Below, in pieces: positions 1-9,728 of a DNA stretch of 64,000 bases. This stretch comes from Okeania sp. KiyG1 (lineage in GTDB: Bacteria; Cyanobacteriota; Cyanobacteriia; Cyanobacteriales; Microcoleaceae), in the NCBI RefSeq assembly GCF_014132355.1, contig NZ_BLZO01000121.1, forward strand, positions 94,571 through 158,570. Reading direction: 5' to 3'. The first letter of the stretch is position 1, and every line of letters begins with the position of its first letter. The notes under the pieces were generated by a model that had not been told where the DNA came from, ran no database searches, and was given only the letters and a program-made list of their open reading frames with translations. The translations under genes and the position numbers were made by a program.

Positions 1-668
1 CTTTAAAAGGGGACCTTTAGACCCAATTTTTCAGTAAGTAGAGGGTAGGGAGTAGGGAGTAGGGAGAAATAGTGAATTTGTCAATAGCTACAATTACTTA
101 AGTACTTATACTTGGATAAAATTTGTTTTTTTGAAGTTATCCATCCTCGCGAAAAATTTAGATAATGAGGCTGATACTTAACGTAAATACTGAATTACAG
201 TCTTTTAAAGATAGGAGTTTTTAATTTTAGGTATAAGAAAACCATGATATCTTATGTACAGGGTATGATACCAAATTTCTGAAATAACGCAAGTACGTAA
301 AATATTTTGTAATGATTTGGAGAAAATCAGAGCTGGTTTTATAGGAATAAATAATTTTAATGACTGAATTAATAAATTAAATTTATGCTTTTGTTGATGA
401 TTAGCGATCGCATCTCCTGAAAGAAAGTTAACATTTTGGTAGTACTGGTGAGAGATGTTTAAAGAATTTAGGGCTTATAACGTTTCACGGAAGTCACAAG
501 TCAAAAGTCAGAAATAAATTAGCTATCTTTAGTCATCTTTAGATGACTTCTGCTTTGAGCCAAGAAATTTACTTCTTGGCGGATGAATTGAGTTGTATGC
601 CATCTTTGTTCATATTGAAATAATTTGACAAAATTGCATATATATGGTGATAGCAAACTTACTGTTTA
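1..668. other. Non-coding upstream stretch, AT-rich
   Basis: No gene is supported here. Bases 1-40 look like the right-hand end of a MITE-B copy (AGGGGACCTTTAGACCCAATTTTTC), followed by a short GTAGGGAGTAGGGAG polypurine run. The rest is AT-rich, and a weak purine-rich ribosome-binding region precedes the next gene. A regulatory role is possible, but nothing specific is visible. Confidence 0.4.
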
Positions 669-3600
669 ATGAACTTAATGGACGAAGAAAGGTTACAAGC
701 TTACATTTCCCTAATTCAAGAATTGCTGAATTGCCCCAGTGGGGAAGAAGCGGAAATTCTCAACAGACACCCGGAACTTATAGATGAGGGTTTGGTGCAG
801 GTGTGCAGGCAAGTAGTGGAAAATTTGCAGCGGGAAGGGCAAGAAAACCAGGCGCAATTTCTACAGCATTTGGCACAACAATTGGCAGAGTTGCTTAATC
901 TCCAGTCTCCCGGTGGTGGGGTAGCTCCCAAAAAGGCGACACCTGAAGAATATTTGAGATTTTTGATGGAGGTTTTGCAAGCTGAGGTTGACAGTAATAG
1001 TGACCCTGGGGTTGTCTATCCACTTCTAGCAAAAAATCAAGATAAACTCGACTTGACTTTTGCAGAGGTTCTCAAAGAGTGGTTTGAGTCAAAGCTTGAC
1101 CCTGATAATTCTGAGAGAAACCAATTTCTGGCACAAATTCTTAATGATTTTGCTGTTAATATTTTTAACTTTCCTTTAGGCAACGGAGCAAATAATCTGG
1201 AAATAGCTATCGCCTCCTACAAAGAAGTTTTACAAGTTTTAACTCTAGAAGCTTTTCCCCAAGACTGGGCAATGACTCAAAATAATTTGGGTCTGGCTTA
1301 CGGTAACCGCATTAGAGGAGAGCGTTCAGAAAATCTGGAAATAGCGATCGCCTTCTATCAAGAAGCTTTACAAGTCTATACCTGTGAAGTTTTTCCTCAA
1401 GACTGGGCAATGACTCAAAATAATCTGGGGAATGCATACTCAGAACGCATCAGAGGAGAGGGATCAGAGAACCTGGAGAAAGCTATCGCTTGCTACAAAG
1501 CAGCTTTACAAATTCGGACTCGTGAAGTTTTTCCCCAAGACTGGGCAATGACTCAAAACAATCTGGGAGAAGCTTATCGTACTCGCATTAGGGGAGAGCG
1601 TTCAGAGAATGTAGAGAAAGCCATTGCCTTCTACCAAGAAGCTTTACAAATTCGGACTCGTGAAGCTTTTCCCCAAGATTGGGCACTGACTCAAAATAAT
1701 CTGGGTATGGCCTATAATGACCGCATTAGAGGAGAGCATTCAGAGAATGTGGAGAAAGCCATCGCCTGCTATGAAGCAGCTTTACAAATTCGGACTCGTG
1801 AAGCTTTTCCTCAAGACTGGGCAATGACTCAAAACAATCTGGGTATTGTCTACAATGACCGCATTAGAGGAGAGCGTTCAGAGAATGTGGAGAAAGCCAT
1901 CGCCTGCTATGAAGCAGCTTTACAAGTCTATACCCTAGAAGCTTTTCCCCAAGACTGGGCAATGACTCAAAATAATCTGGGACAAGCCTATCGCACTCGC
2001 ATTAGGGGAGAGCATTCAGAAAATGTGGAGAAAGCCATCGCCTGCTATGAAGCAGCTTTACAAGTCTATACCCTAGAAGCTTTTCCCCAAAACTGGGCAG
2101 CAACCCAAAACAATTTGGGTATTAGCTACAATGACCGCATTAGAGGAGAGCGTTCAGAGAATGTGGAGATGGCCATCACCTGCTATGAAGCAGCTTTACA
2201 AGTTCGTACTCGTGAAGCTTTTCCTCAAGAGTGGGCAATGGCTCAAAATAATCTGGGTATTGCTTACTCAAACCGCATCAAAGGAGAGCAGTCAGAGAAT
2301 ATAGAAATAGCTATTGCCTACTACGAAGCAGCTTTGCAAGTCCGTACCCGTGAAGCTTTTCCCCTAGACTGGGCAACAACTCAAAATAATTTGGGGAATG
2401 CCTACAATGACCGCATCCAGGGAGAGCGTTCAGAGAATGTGGAGATGGCAATCGCCTACCACAAAGCAGTTTTACAAGTTCGTCGGACTCGTGAAACTTT
2501 CCCCCAAGAATGGGCAAGAACTCAAAATAATCTGGGGAATACCTACCGTAACCGCATCCAGGGAGAGCGTTCAGAGAATGTGGAGATGGCGATTGCCTAC
2601 TACAAGGCAGCTTTACAAGTCCGTACCCGTGAAACTTTTCCCCAAGAGTGGGCAACAACTCAAAATAATCTGGGTATTGCTTACTGGAACCGTATCAAAG
2701 GAGAAAAGTCAGAGAATATGGAGAGGGCGATTGCCTGCTACAAGGCAGCTTTACAAGTCCGTACCCGTGAAGCTTTTCCCCAAGAATGGGCAAGAACTCA
2801 AAATAATTTGGGTCTTGCCTACTCAGACTGCATCCAAGGAGATCGCTCAGAGAATATAGAAATAGCTATTACCTACTACGAAACAGCTTTACAAGTCTTA
2901 ACCCTAGATGCTTTTCCCCAAGAGTGGGCAACAACTCAAAATAATTTAGGAAATGCTTACGAAAACCGCATTCAAGGAGAGCAATGGGAGAATATGGAAC
3001 AAGCGATTGACTGCTACCAAGCAGCATTACAAGTCCATACCCCTGACTTTTTCCCTCTCGACTGCCTCCGAACAGGTCGCAACCTGGGCAACCTGGGCAT
3101 TGATATGGAAAACTGGGAAATTGCTATCTCTGGTTACAACCAAGCTATCCTTGGTGTAGAGAAAAGTCGCTATTGGGCAGTCTCCGAACTTACTAAAAGG
3201 GAAATTATAGAAAATAACCTAATCATTTATGAAAAAATGGTGCAAGCGTGCATCAAGCATCAAGACTATCGCCAAGCTATCCTCACTGTTGAGCGTAGTA
3301 AATCTCAAACATTAATCGAACTCCTCAACAGTGCCAACCTCTATCCCAAAAATGCCACCGATGACCAAAAACAAAGCATCAGCGAATTACGTCGCCAAAT
3401 CGCCTCCTACCAACAACAACTTATGGATAGTAGGCAACAGGCAACAGGCAACAGGCAAGAATTAATAGGAGGAGGTTTGGCAGAAGAAAGAGGAGAAAAT
3501 TTTTCTTACGTACCCGAAGCCAACATCCGTACCCAACTCCAAACTGCCAATCAAGAATTCCAACAACTCCTAGAAGAAATTGGCGACTCAGACTTCGCCC

Positions 3601-4778
3601 TTACCCAACAAGTTACCCCCCAACTGCCAGACTTCAGGCACCTGCTCAACTCCGAAACTGCCATCCTGGAATGGTATCTCCCAGCCAATAATGAATCTAA
3701 CTTTTACCTTTTCCTGATTACTCCTACCCCAGACAAAAATTTCCAAATTCACCACCTCACCTTCACACCCGAAGACCATCAGCAACTCCAAGAAGCCATT
3801 CGAGATTACCGCAGCGACTATGGCGAAACCACCTGGGAAACCCAACTAGAAAAATATTTACAAATCCTCAGCCAAGCCTTGCAGCTACCAAAAATACTTT
3901 TGCAACTTACCAACTATCAACGATTAATTCTAATTCCACATCGGGAACTCCACCTAATTCCTTTTCACGCTCTTCCCATTTCCGAAAGTGAAAGCCAACT
4001 TCTAGGGGATAAATTTCTTGTGCAATATTCTCCTAGTTGCCAAATTTTTAATAATCTCTCTCAACGACCCCCTCTTGACCCCCATTCGCCTCCTTTTTTC
4101 GCCATTCAAAACCCTACACAAGACCTTACTTATGCAGATTTAGAAGTGGAGCAGTTGTGCCGTCAGTTCGACCCGCAACAAATTCTCGTTCTTCCCCATG
4201 ACAAAGCTACTAAAACTGCCCTCAACCAACAAAAAACCAGGAATTTCTTGGGTCAGACTACCTATATCCATTTTTCCTGTCACGGAGAGTTCGATGAGGA
4301 ATTTCCCCGCAACTCTTATCTGCGTCTAGCAAATCGGGAAAAACTGACATTTCTCGACATCTTCGAGAATCTGGATATCCCTAACTGTCGCCTTTTAATC
4401 CTTTCTGCCTGCAAAATGGGTTTAGTAGAAACTCCTCCTACTGATGACTATGTAGGTTTAGCCAGTGCTTTTTTTTATGCAGGAACTCGGACAGTTGTGG
4501 GTAGTTTGTGGGAAGCTGATGATTTAGCAACGGCGTTGTTGATGATTCGCTTGTATCTGGAGCTACCAAAGTTTGGTTCAGTGGTAGAGGCATTACGAGA
4601 AGCTCAATCTTGGTTACGGAATGTTTCCTGTGAGGAGGTTTTGGCTTGGTTGCGGGGTGGTCTGAAACTGAGTGAAGATTCTTTAGAAGAATGCGAGTTA
4701 TACTTAGAGTTGTATGATGACGACCGCCCCTTTGCAAATCCTATATATTGGTCAGCATTTACAGCGATCGGGATATAA
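669..4778 (+). CDS. TPR-CHAT protein (caspase-like CHAT peptidase with 14 TPRs)
   Basis: The 1369-residue protein has three parts. Residues 1-75 form a helical N-terminal domain of a type common in cyanobacterial CHAT proteins. Residues about 170-800 hold about 14 tandem repeats of about 50 residues (AI.CYEAALQ..TREAFPQDWA.TQNNLG), which are TPR-like. From about residue 990 to the end is a CHAT domain. The likely catalytic His lies in HFSCHG (about 1200) and the Cys in LSACKMG (about 1245), followed by the family motifs DDYVGLASAF and GSLWEADD. CHAT domains are clan CD (caspase-like) peptidases; in bacteria several act in immunity or regulated cell death after a sensor partner is triggered. 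The substrate cannot be read from the sequence. Two unrecognised genes follow on the same strand. The TPR DNA is itself a near-identical repeat of about 150 bp, so copy number may vary between strains. The family call is firm and the biological role is open. Confidence 0.92.
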   Translation: MNLMDEERLQAYISLIQELLNCPSGEEAEILNRHPELIDEGLVQVCRQVVENLQREGQENQAQFLQHLAQQLAELLNLQSPGGGVAPKKATPEEYLRFLMEVLQAEVDSNSDPGVVYPLLAKNQDKLDLTFAEVLKEWFESKLDPDNSERNQFLAQILNDFAVNIFNFPLGNGANNLEIAIASYKEVLQVLTLEAFPQDWAMTQNNLGLAYGNRIRGERSENLEIAIAFYQEALQVYTCEVFPQDWAMTQNNLGNAYSERIRGEGSENLEKAIACYKAALQIRTREVFPQDWAMTQNNLGEAYRTRIRGERSENVEKAIAFYQEALQIRTREAFPQDWALTQNNLGMAYNDRIRGEHSENVEKAIACYEAALQIRTREAFPQDWAMTQNNLGIVYNDRIRGERSENVEKAIACYEAALQVYTLEAFPQDWAMTQNNLGQAYRTRIRGEHSENVEKAIACYEAALQVYTLEAFPQNWAATQNNLGISYNDRIRGERSENVEMAITCYEAALQVRTREAFPQEWAMAQNNLGIAYSNRIKGEQSENIEIAIAYYEAALQVRTREAFPLDWATTQNNLGNAYNDRIQGERSENVEMAIAYHKAVLQVRRTRETFPQEWARTQNNLGNTYRNRIQGERSENVEMAIAYYKAALQVRTRETFPQEWATTQNNLGIAYWNRIKGEKSENMERAIACYKAALQVRTREAFPQEWARTQNNLGLAYSDCIQGDRSENIEIAITYYETALQVLTLDAFPQEWATTQNNLGNAYENRIQGEQWENMEQAIDCYQAALQVHTPDFFPLDCLRTGRNLGNLGIDMENWEIAISGYNQAILGVEKSRYWAVSELTKREIIENNLIIYEKMVQACIKHQDYRQAILTVERSKSQTLIELLNSANLYPKNATDDQKQSISELRRQIASYQQQLMDSRQQATGNRQELIGGGLAEERGENFSYVPEANIRTQLQTANQEFQQLLEEIGDSDFALTQQVTPQLPDFRHLLNSETAILEWYLPANNESNFYLFLITPTPDKNFQIHHLTFTPEDHQQLQEAIRDYRSDYGETTWETQLEKYLQILSQALQLPKILLQLTNYQRLILIPHRELHLIPFHALPISESESQLLGDKFLVQYSPSCQIFNNLSQRPPLDPHSPPFFAIQNPTQDLTYADLEVEQLCRQFDPQQILVLPHDKATKTALNQQKTRNFLGQTTYIHFSCHGEFDEEFPRNSYLRLANREKLTFLDIFENLDIPNCRLLILSACKMGLVETPPTDDYVGLASAFFYAGTRTVVGSLWEADDLATALLMIRLYLELPKFGSVVEALREAQSWLRNVSCEEVLAWLRGGLKLSEDSLEECELYLELYDDDRPFANPIYWSAFTAIGI

Positions 4779-4929
4779 GGCGAATGGCGTTGCTGATTTT
4801 GGGTATAAATAAATGGGTAAAAGTTATAGACCTGATTGAGAACCTAGTCAAATCATATAGTCATTTAGTAACAGTTATATAATTGATAATTATGTCTGAT
4901 GTAGATATTAATTGGAGTGAAAATAAACA

Positions 4930-5298
4930 ATGGCAGTTCCACAAACCGAAGAGATTATCCGTAAATTCATCAGTGTTCTGAACCAAGAAAGTAAAAAACC
5001 AGATAGCCAGATTTTTCCTGAAAGTGCTTGGCAAAAATTAGAAGACCTGAAAAAAAATTTAGAGCAAACAAATGACGAACCCAAAAATATCTATTTAACA
5101 ATTACTAAATGGTGTAAGGAAAACCAGTACAAAACTATTACAAACGCTTTAAAAAGTGCAAGGAAAGACCCTATAAAAGATGACGAATACCCACCACCTC
5201 CCGACCCCAGAGACCAACCAATTACAAATATTTCCCTACGCTCGGCAATTGAAGACGCTCAAGAAAACCGTCAACAATTAATAATTAATAATGAATAA
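4930..5298 (+). CDS. Small helical protein of unknown function
   Basis: This 122-residue protein lies 151 bp after the TPR-CHAT gene on the same strand. I do not recognise the family. Residues 5-85 look all-helical and compact, with conserved-looking Trp (SAWQKL, TKWCKEN) and charged positions, followed by a proline-rich linker (EYPPPPDPRDQP). Its size and position resemble small adaptor or effector-associated domains encoded beside CHAT proteases, but that is inference from context only. The last residues (QQLIINNE) and the stop codon are read from the start of a MITE-B repeat, so the original C-terminus has probably been replaced. Confidence 0.7.
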   Translation: MAVPQTEEIIRKFISVLNQESKKPDSQIFPESAWQKLEDLKKNLEQTNDEPKNIYLTITKWCKENQYKTITNALKSARKDPIKDDEYPPPPDPRDQPITNISLRSAIEDAQENRQQLIINNE

Positions 5299-5400
5299 TT
5301 AATAATTAACAATTATCTCTCCTTGAAAAGAAGATGATTAACGCTGAAGGAAAATTTTTTCTCCTTTAAAGGAAAGGTTTTAAACCTTAATTATTCGCCA
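5270..5400 (+). repeat. MITE-B copy overlapping the end of the preceding gene
   Basis: The copy begins with tandem AATTAATAATTAATAATGAATAATT, then CTCTCCTTGAAAAGAAGA, a TTTCTCCTTTAAAGGA core, and ends in AAACCTTAATTATTCGCC. The same modules recur throughout the window (for example near 22080, 23705, 30378, 30750, 53075). It provides the last codons and the stop of the 122-residue gene. Confidence 0.75.
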
Positions 5401-5776
5401 ATAATACCAATTTAATAAATGTCTGTTACAAATAGTAGAAGTAAGAAAGAAGGAAGAGGGAAGAAGGAAGAAGGGGTAAGCATTGAAAAAAAGGGGAAAA
5501 CGATATAAATAACTATATAAAATGAACTGAATTAGCTATTTTTAAGCATATGTGTTATAGATATACTTTTTATAGCATTCTTTTTTCAAATTGGTATAAC
5601 CAGTAATAATTCAGCCTTCATTTATCAGGGGTGAGCAGAGTTAACTCAGATTAAATACAACGCTTTCCACTGTTATGAGGTACACCCATCGCGGGCAAGA
5701 TGCCCGCACCACAAGATTAGCTGATAGCTGAATGCTGATAGCTGTTTGCTTACAATAACCAACCTTTATAATTAGA
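5401..5776. other. Non-coding gap
   Basis: No gene is seen. A purine-rich tract (AGAAGTAAGAAAGAAGGAAGAGGG) lies near 5440-5480, and a short inverted motif (GCGGGCAAGATGCCCGC) near 5692-5708. The TAGCTGATAGCTGAATGCTGATAGCTG string near 5719-5745 resembles MITE-A internal sequence. Confidence 0.4.
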
Positions 5777-7360
5777 ATGAATATCAATCAAGAATTTATT
5801 TATGCTCCTAATATTCGCTTGTTTACCTATCATTTAAAAACGGTAAATTTGACGAATTACCAACAGTTTGAACTAAAAATTACAGACATTCAAACTTTCT
5901 ATCAAATCCTCTTAGATTATTATGGCGCATTAGACCAAAACCAGAATCCATCAAAATTAAAATTACGCTCTGATTTCTCAGACTTCCTCAACTCCGGTCT
6001 ACCGAATTTAGACTTAATTTATCATCCTCAAGGCAGAGGTTGCCAAAGAATTACTCTAGCAAATAACTCCCCATACAAAGGATTTATCTATCCTCAATTT
6101 CTTAATGATACATATAGTTTTTCTCTCACCATTTATCATCCCCAAAATCCAGGAAAAGACAAAGTTGCCTTTGCCAACTTATCTCAATTAAAACCACCCC
6201 GTCAGTTTTTTTCAGGAATTAATCACAACTCAGACCAAACATTACAAAAAACACAAAAAAAAGCCTTTTGGGGAAGCACAATCATGTTAAGCGGTTTTCT
6301 CCCAGAAAAACCCGAAACTCCCGCAGAATTAAAACCCCTTGCTGACCGTTACTTACAAAATTTTCTTAATCTCGAAAACCTCGAAGATGCACCACCCTTT
6401 TATACCAGTGGCGAACTTCTAGATGGCTATATTTACGAATATCAAAACCCCAATAATTATCATCCCTACGGACACATAATTATCCTATTTATCTTTGCGG
6501 AAATTACCACAGAAAAACTCAACAAAATTCAATGGGATTTACCAGAACTATTTTTATATCATCATAAAAACAAGCAAAACTTTGCCGACAGCAAAAAAGA
6601 ATATAAAACTGCCCTAGAAGATATCAAAAAAATCGAAGATCTTATTCAAAAATTTCCAGTTTATCTTCCTACTATTGGAGAAGAAAAATTGAGAATTGAG
6701 AGTGCGGAGTCAAAAGCAATATTAGCCACTTCCAATCCCGTAGAAATATTACATAAAACTTCCCTAGCTAACTCATCTACCCTTTCAGACCAACAACTAA
6801 AAAACCTCAAACAACAAATCAAAAATCTGCTAGACCTCTCCCTAAAAAATTCTCAATACCTCCGCAGTTTAGGAAACTTTCAAAACACAATAGATATCAA
6901 CCGTGAAAATTATCTCAACAAAATTAACCGCCTAGAAAAATTAACCCAGAGCCAACTAAATATTTGGCAAGACTATGCCAACCTAGACTTTCAACGCTTC
7001 CAACGACAAATTCAAGCAGACCTAACCTATCTCCATCAAGGCTCACTTTTACTAGATAGAGCGATCGCTACTATTCGCGGTTTAGTAGAAATAGACCAAG
7101 CAGAACGGGACCAACAACGACAAAAAGCCGAACTATTACTGCAAGACAACATTCAAGCGATCGGTCTAGGGGTAGGAACGGGAGCTATTCTGGCCTCAAC
7201 TTTCGGTTTAGTTACTCAACCTGCTACTTGGCCATGGCAAAAAAACCATAGCTTACTTCCTCATCCCTTTCCAGCAGCAGTTGTGGTTAGTAGTTTAACG
7301 GCTTTGCTGGTATGGCAATGGACAAAAAATCATTTAAAGAAAAAGCGCAATTTAAAGTAG
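5777..7360 (+). CDS. Coiled-coil protein with C-terminal membrane anchor, unknown
   Basis: This is a 527-residue protein of no recognised family. Residues 1-250 are a mixed alpha/beta region rich in aromatic residues (YHP, FIYPQF, YEYQNPNNYHPYG). Residues 265-450 are charged and helical, probably coiled coil (KKEYKTALEDIKKIEDLIQ, DLDFQRFQRQIQADL). Residues 455-520 contain two hydrophobic segments, AIGLGVGTGAILASTFGLV and AAVVVSSLTALLVWQW, followed by a basic tail (KKKRNLK), which suggests anchoring with a large cytoplasmic domain. It follows the TPR-CHAT gene and the small helical gene in the same orientation, but the 478-bp gap makes one transcript uncertain. A link to the CHAT protein is inference only. 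Confidence 0.75.
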   Translation: MNINQEFIYAPNIRLFTYHLKTVNLTNYQQFELKITDIQTFYQILLDYYGALDQNQNPSKLKLRSDFSDFLNSGLPNLDLIYHPQGRGCQRITLANNSPYKGFIYPQFLNDTYSFSLTIYHPQNPGKDKVAFANLSQLKPPRQFFSGINHNSDQTLQKTQKKAFWGSTIMLSGFLPEKPETPAELKPLADRYLQNFLNLENLEDAPPFYTSGELLDGYIYEYQNPNNYHPYGHIIILFIFAEITTEKLNKIQWDLPELFLYHHKNKQNFADSKKEYKTALEDIKKIEDLIQKFPVYLPTIGEEKLRIESAESKAILATSNPVEILHKTSLANSSTLSDQQLKNLKQQIKNLLDLSLKNSQYLRSLGNFQNTIDINRENYLNKINRLEKLTQSQLNIWQDYANLDFQRFQRQIQADLTYLHQGSLLLDRAIATIRGLVEIDQAERDQQRQKAELLLQDNIQAIGLGVGTGAILASTFGLVTQPATWPWQKNHSLLPHPFPAAVVVSSLTALLVWQWTKNHLKKKRNLK

Positions 7361-7629
7361 TGGACTGAAACGCCTAAAATGGTGCATCGGGTAGGGGCGA
7401 GTTCTGCGGGTAGGGGCGGGTTCCGCGTTAAGTTAATGGTTTTACCCACGACTGAGTAAACCCGCCCCCGCCCCAATAATCTAATTTTATGAATTAGATG
7501 TGTCAGTCCAGTAGGGTGGGCAAATTTTACTTGATTTTCTGCAAGTCTTGATTGCTCTACAGAAATTATCAGTCATTTGTTATCCGATCAAAACACTCTG
7601 ACGCAACATAAAGGATAATACTTATTTAA

Positions 7630-8130
7630 AATTAAAAATCAGAAATAAAAAATATATTCATTACTATTGTGACATACGCAATAGTAGAGTCAAACCTCTA
7701 TGAATTCTGAACTTGAAGTTATTTACCCTCTCATCAAACTACTCTGAGCAATCAGCCAACAAAAATCACTCTAGTTATTATAAATCAGAAATAAAAAACA
7801 TATTAATCACTGTTGCGACATACGCAATAGTAGAGTCAAACCCCTATGAGTTCTGAACTTGGAGTCATTTGCACTCTCATCGAACTACTCTGAGCAATCA
7901 GCCAACAAAAATCACTCTAGTTATTATAAATCAGAAATAAAAAACATATTAATCACTGTTGCGACATACGCAATAGTAGAGTCAAATCCCTATGAGTTCT
8001 GAACTTGGAGTCATTTGCGCTCTCATCCAACTACTCTGAGCAGTCAGTCAACAAAAATCACTCTATTTATTAAAAATCAGAAATAAAAAAGATATTCATT
8101 ACTATTTTGATATACGTAATAGTAGAAAAT
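7630..8130. repeat. Tandem 146-bp repeat, about 3.4 copies
   Basis: The anchor AAATCAGAAATAAAAAA recurs at about 7636, 7782, 7928 and 8074, an exact period of 146 bp. Each unit contains the small inverted repeat CTATTG...CAATAG and the string ACTACTCTGAGCA. The second and third copies are the closest to each other. No open reading frame spans it. It lies between two genes transcribed in the same direction. Confidence 0.85.
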
Positions 8131-8239
8131 TGCACTATCACAACAGCCACTTGACATCTTTCTGGCAAGAATTTAATTTTTATATTACATTGGTAGCATA
8201 AGTAATACGCGAAGCGATCACCCAGACAAAAAGCTATTA

Positions 8240-8408
8240 AAAAAAGTTTTAGAGGATATCTGAAAAGTTGTTTAATGCTGAATTTTGCCCCCCTAGCCCC
8301 CCAATTCTGGGGGGAACAAGAATCCATTAGCTGGTAAAAGTCCCCCAAAATTGGGGGATTTAGGGGGCGCGTGATTTAGCAAATGAGACTTCTCAAACAA
8401 CCTCTTAG
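8240..8408. repeat. Palindromic MITE with C/G-rich arms
   Basis: The outer ends are related in inverted orientation (AGAGGATATCTGAAAAGTTG on the left; CTTCTCAAACAACCTCTTAG on the right). The inner arms are strongly complementary: CCCCCTAGCCCCCCAATT pairs with AATTGGGGGATTTAGGGGGC. This gives a long hairpin typical of cyanobacterial MITEs. It carries no gene. Confidence 0.65.
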
Positions 8409-8456
8409 GAGTCTTCATTATATAACTTTTGACTTCTGACTTAATTTAATTTAGAG

Positions 8457-9560
8457 ATGAATAGAAAAACAGTAGAATCAGGATTAATATTACTCGCCCT
8501 CACAGGTTCTCAAGCTTACGGTACTTCTACACCTTCATCAGATTTTGACTATAAAGGAGTTTTTATTGCACCTAAAGATTATTATTTAGGCTTCAAATCT
8601 TTTGAACAAAAAGACCAAGGTTGGGATGAACCAGGAACAGGTTTATATCCGGTATTAGATAATGTCAAAGATTGTGTGGTTTATGAGTTAAGAAAGTTTC
8701 TGACCTTGGTCTACAACAATAATCCGAATATATTAGAAACTCTCTGGTTAGATTCAGAATTTTACTTGCATTTATCGCCAGTGGGAAAAAAGCTAATTTC
8801 CTATCGTCAGGCATTTATTTCCCAAAAAATCAGAGCTTCTTTTGCGGGCTATGCTTACTCTCAAATTAAACGAGTGGAAACTCATAGAAAATGGCTATTA
8901 AATCCTCCAGCAAAAAAGCCAGAACCTCAAGATTTTGGACTGAATAAAAATAGCTATCGACCTTTAACAAAATCAGAGGTTAATGCTTTTATGGAATTCC
9001 TTTATATGTTGGTTAGAGACTGTATAGAATTTTTAGAACCAACTCAGCAACTACGAGATTTGTTGTTAGAAAAAATTGATTATAAAGCGATTATTAAACA
9101 GCACCCTATTTCTGAGGAATTATTACCAAAAGTGCAAGAATATACCCGAGCAAAAAACGATTTTATTCATCTGTTGCACTTAACTCAAGCTTATCGGCAA
9201 GGTTTAAGTCAATGGGAAGCTTATTGTAGTTGGAATAAAGGTAGAAATTTGCAACGGAAGGAGTTAGAAAAGAAGTGTGGATATGATGCCAAACACATGA
9301 GTCATTGTATTAGGTTGTTAAGAATGGGAATTGAAATTTTGCGGGAGGGGGTACTTTATGTGAATCGGAAAAAAGTGGGAGATGCGGAGTATTTATTATC
9401 GATTAGAAATGGGGATGTTATTTATGAGGATGTGAAAAGATTAGCTGATGATTTGTTTGATGAGATTAAAGAGATAAAAACTGAATTACCAGAACAAGTA
9501 GACCGGGAATTTTTGAATCAAGTTTGTGTAGAGTTGGTGGAAATGGCGGGAATTTGTTAA
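8457..9560 (+). CDS. Predicted nucleotidyltransferase (RlaP-like, PF10127-type)
   Basis: This 367-residue protein opens with the minimal nucleotidyltransferase signature: GSQAYGTSTPSSDFDYKGVF at residues 17-36, with GS at 17-18 and the likely metal-binding Asp29 and Asp31. The rest is helical, as in the RNA-ligase-associated (RlaP) and YcgL-like group, which transfer nucleotides to unknown targets. The substrate cannot be deduced. The gene stands alone, with no RNA-ligase gene next to it. The start follows a weak purine-rich site (TTTAGAG). The call to the nucleotidyltransferase superfamily is good; the subfamily is less certain. Confidence 0.8.
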   Translation: MNRKTVESGLILLALTGSQAYGTSTPSSDFDYKGVFIAPKDYYLGFKSFEQKDQGWDEPGTGLYPVLDNVKDCVVYELRKFLTLVYNNNPNILETLWLDSEFYLHLSPVGKKLISYRQAFISQKIRASFAGYAYSQIKRVETHRKWLLNPPAKKPEPQDFGLNKNSYRPLTKSEVNAFMEFLYMLVRDCIEFLEPTQQLRDLLLEKIDYKAIIKQHPISEELLPKVQEYTRAKNDFIHLLHLTQAYRQGLSQWEAYCSWNKGRNLQRKELEKKCGYDAKHMSHCIRLLRMGIEILREGVLYVNRKKVGDAEYLLSIRNGDVIYEDVKRLADDLFDEIKEIKTELPEQVDREFLNQVCVELVEMAGIC

Positions 9561-9728
9561 TGATTTAGCTCTCAAAATAAAAGACGAGTAGGGGAGTAGC
9601 GGAGATTGAATATTGAAGTAATTAGGGTTCGCTGAAAAAGTCTTTTAGTAGGGGTAGGAAACAGGATAAATGGGAATGAGCGAGGAGACAGAGTGAAACT
9701 CTCAATCCTCCCCCTAATTTAGCTGAAT

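Noticed and set aside
2311-2859. Open frames of 115 and 153 codons in other frames of the TPR-CHAT gene
   Set aside because: They mirror the repetitive coding of the TPR region and have repeat-driven composition; the main frame is clearly real.
1190-3060. Regularly spaced near-identical DNA blocks of about 150 bp that might suggest a CRISPR or satellite array
   Set aside because: They are the codons of the TPR repeats, kept in frame, with no short spacer/repeat structure.
7630-8130. Possible CRISPR array
   Set aside because: Units are 146 bp with almost identical sequence throughout; there are no short constant repeats with unique spacers and no cas genes nearby.
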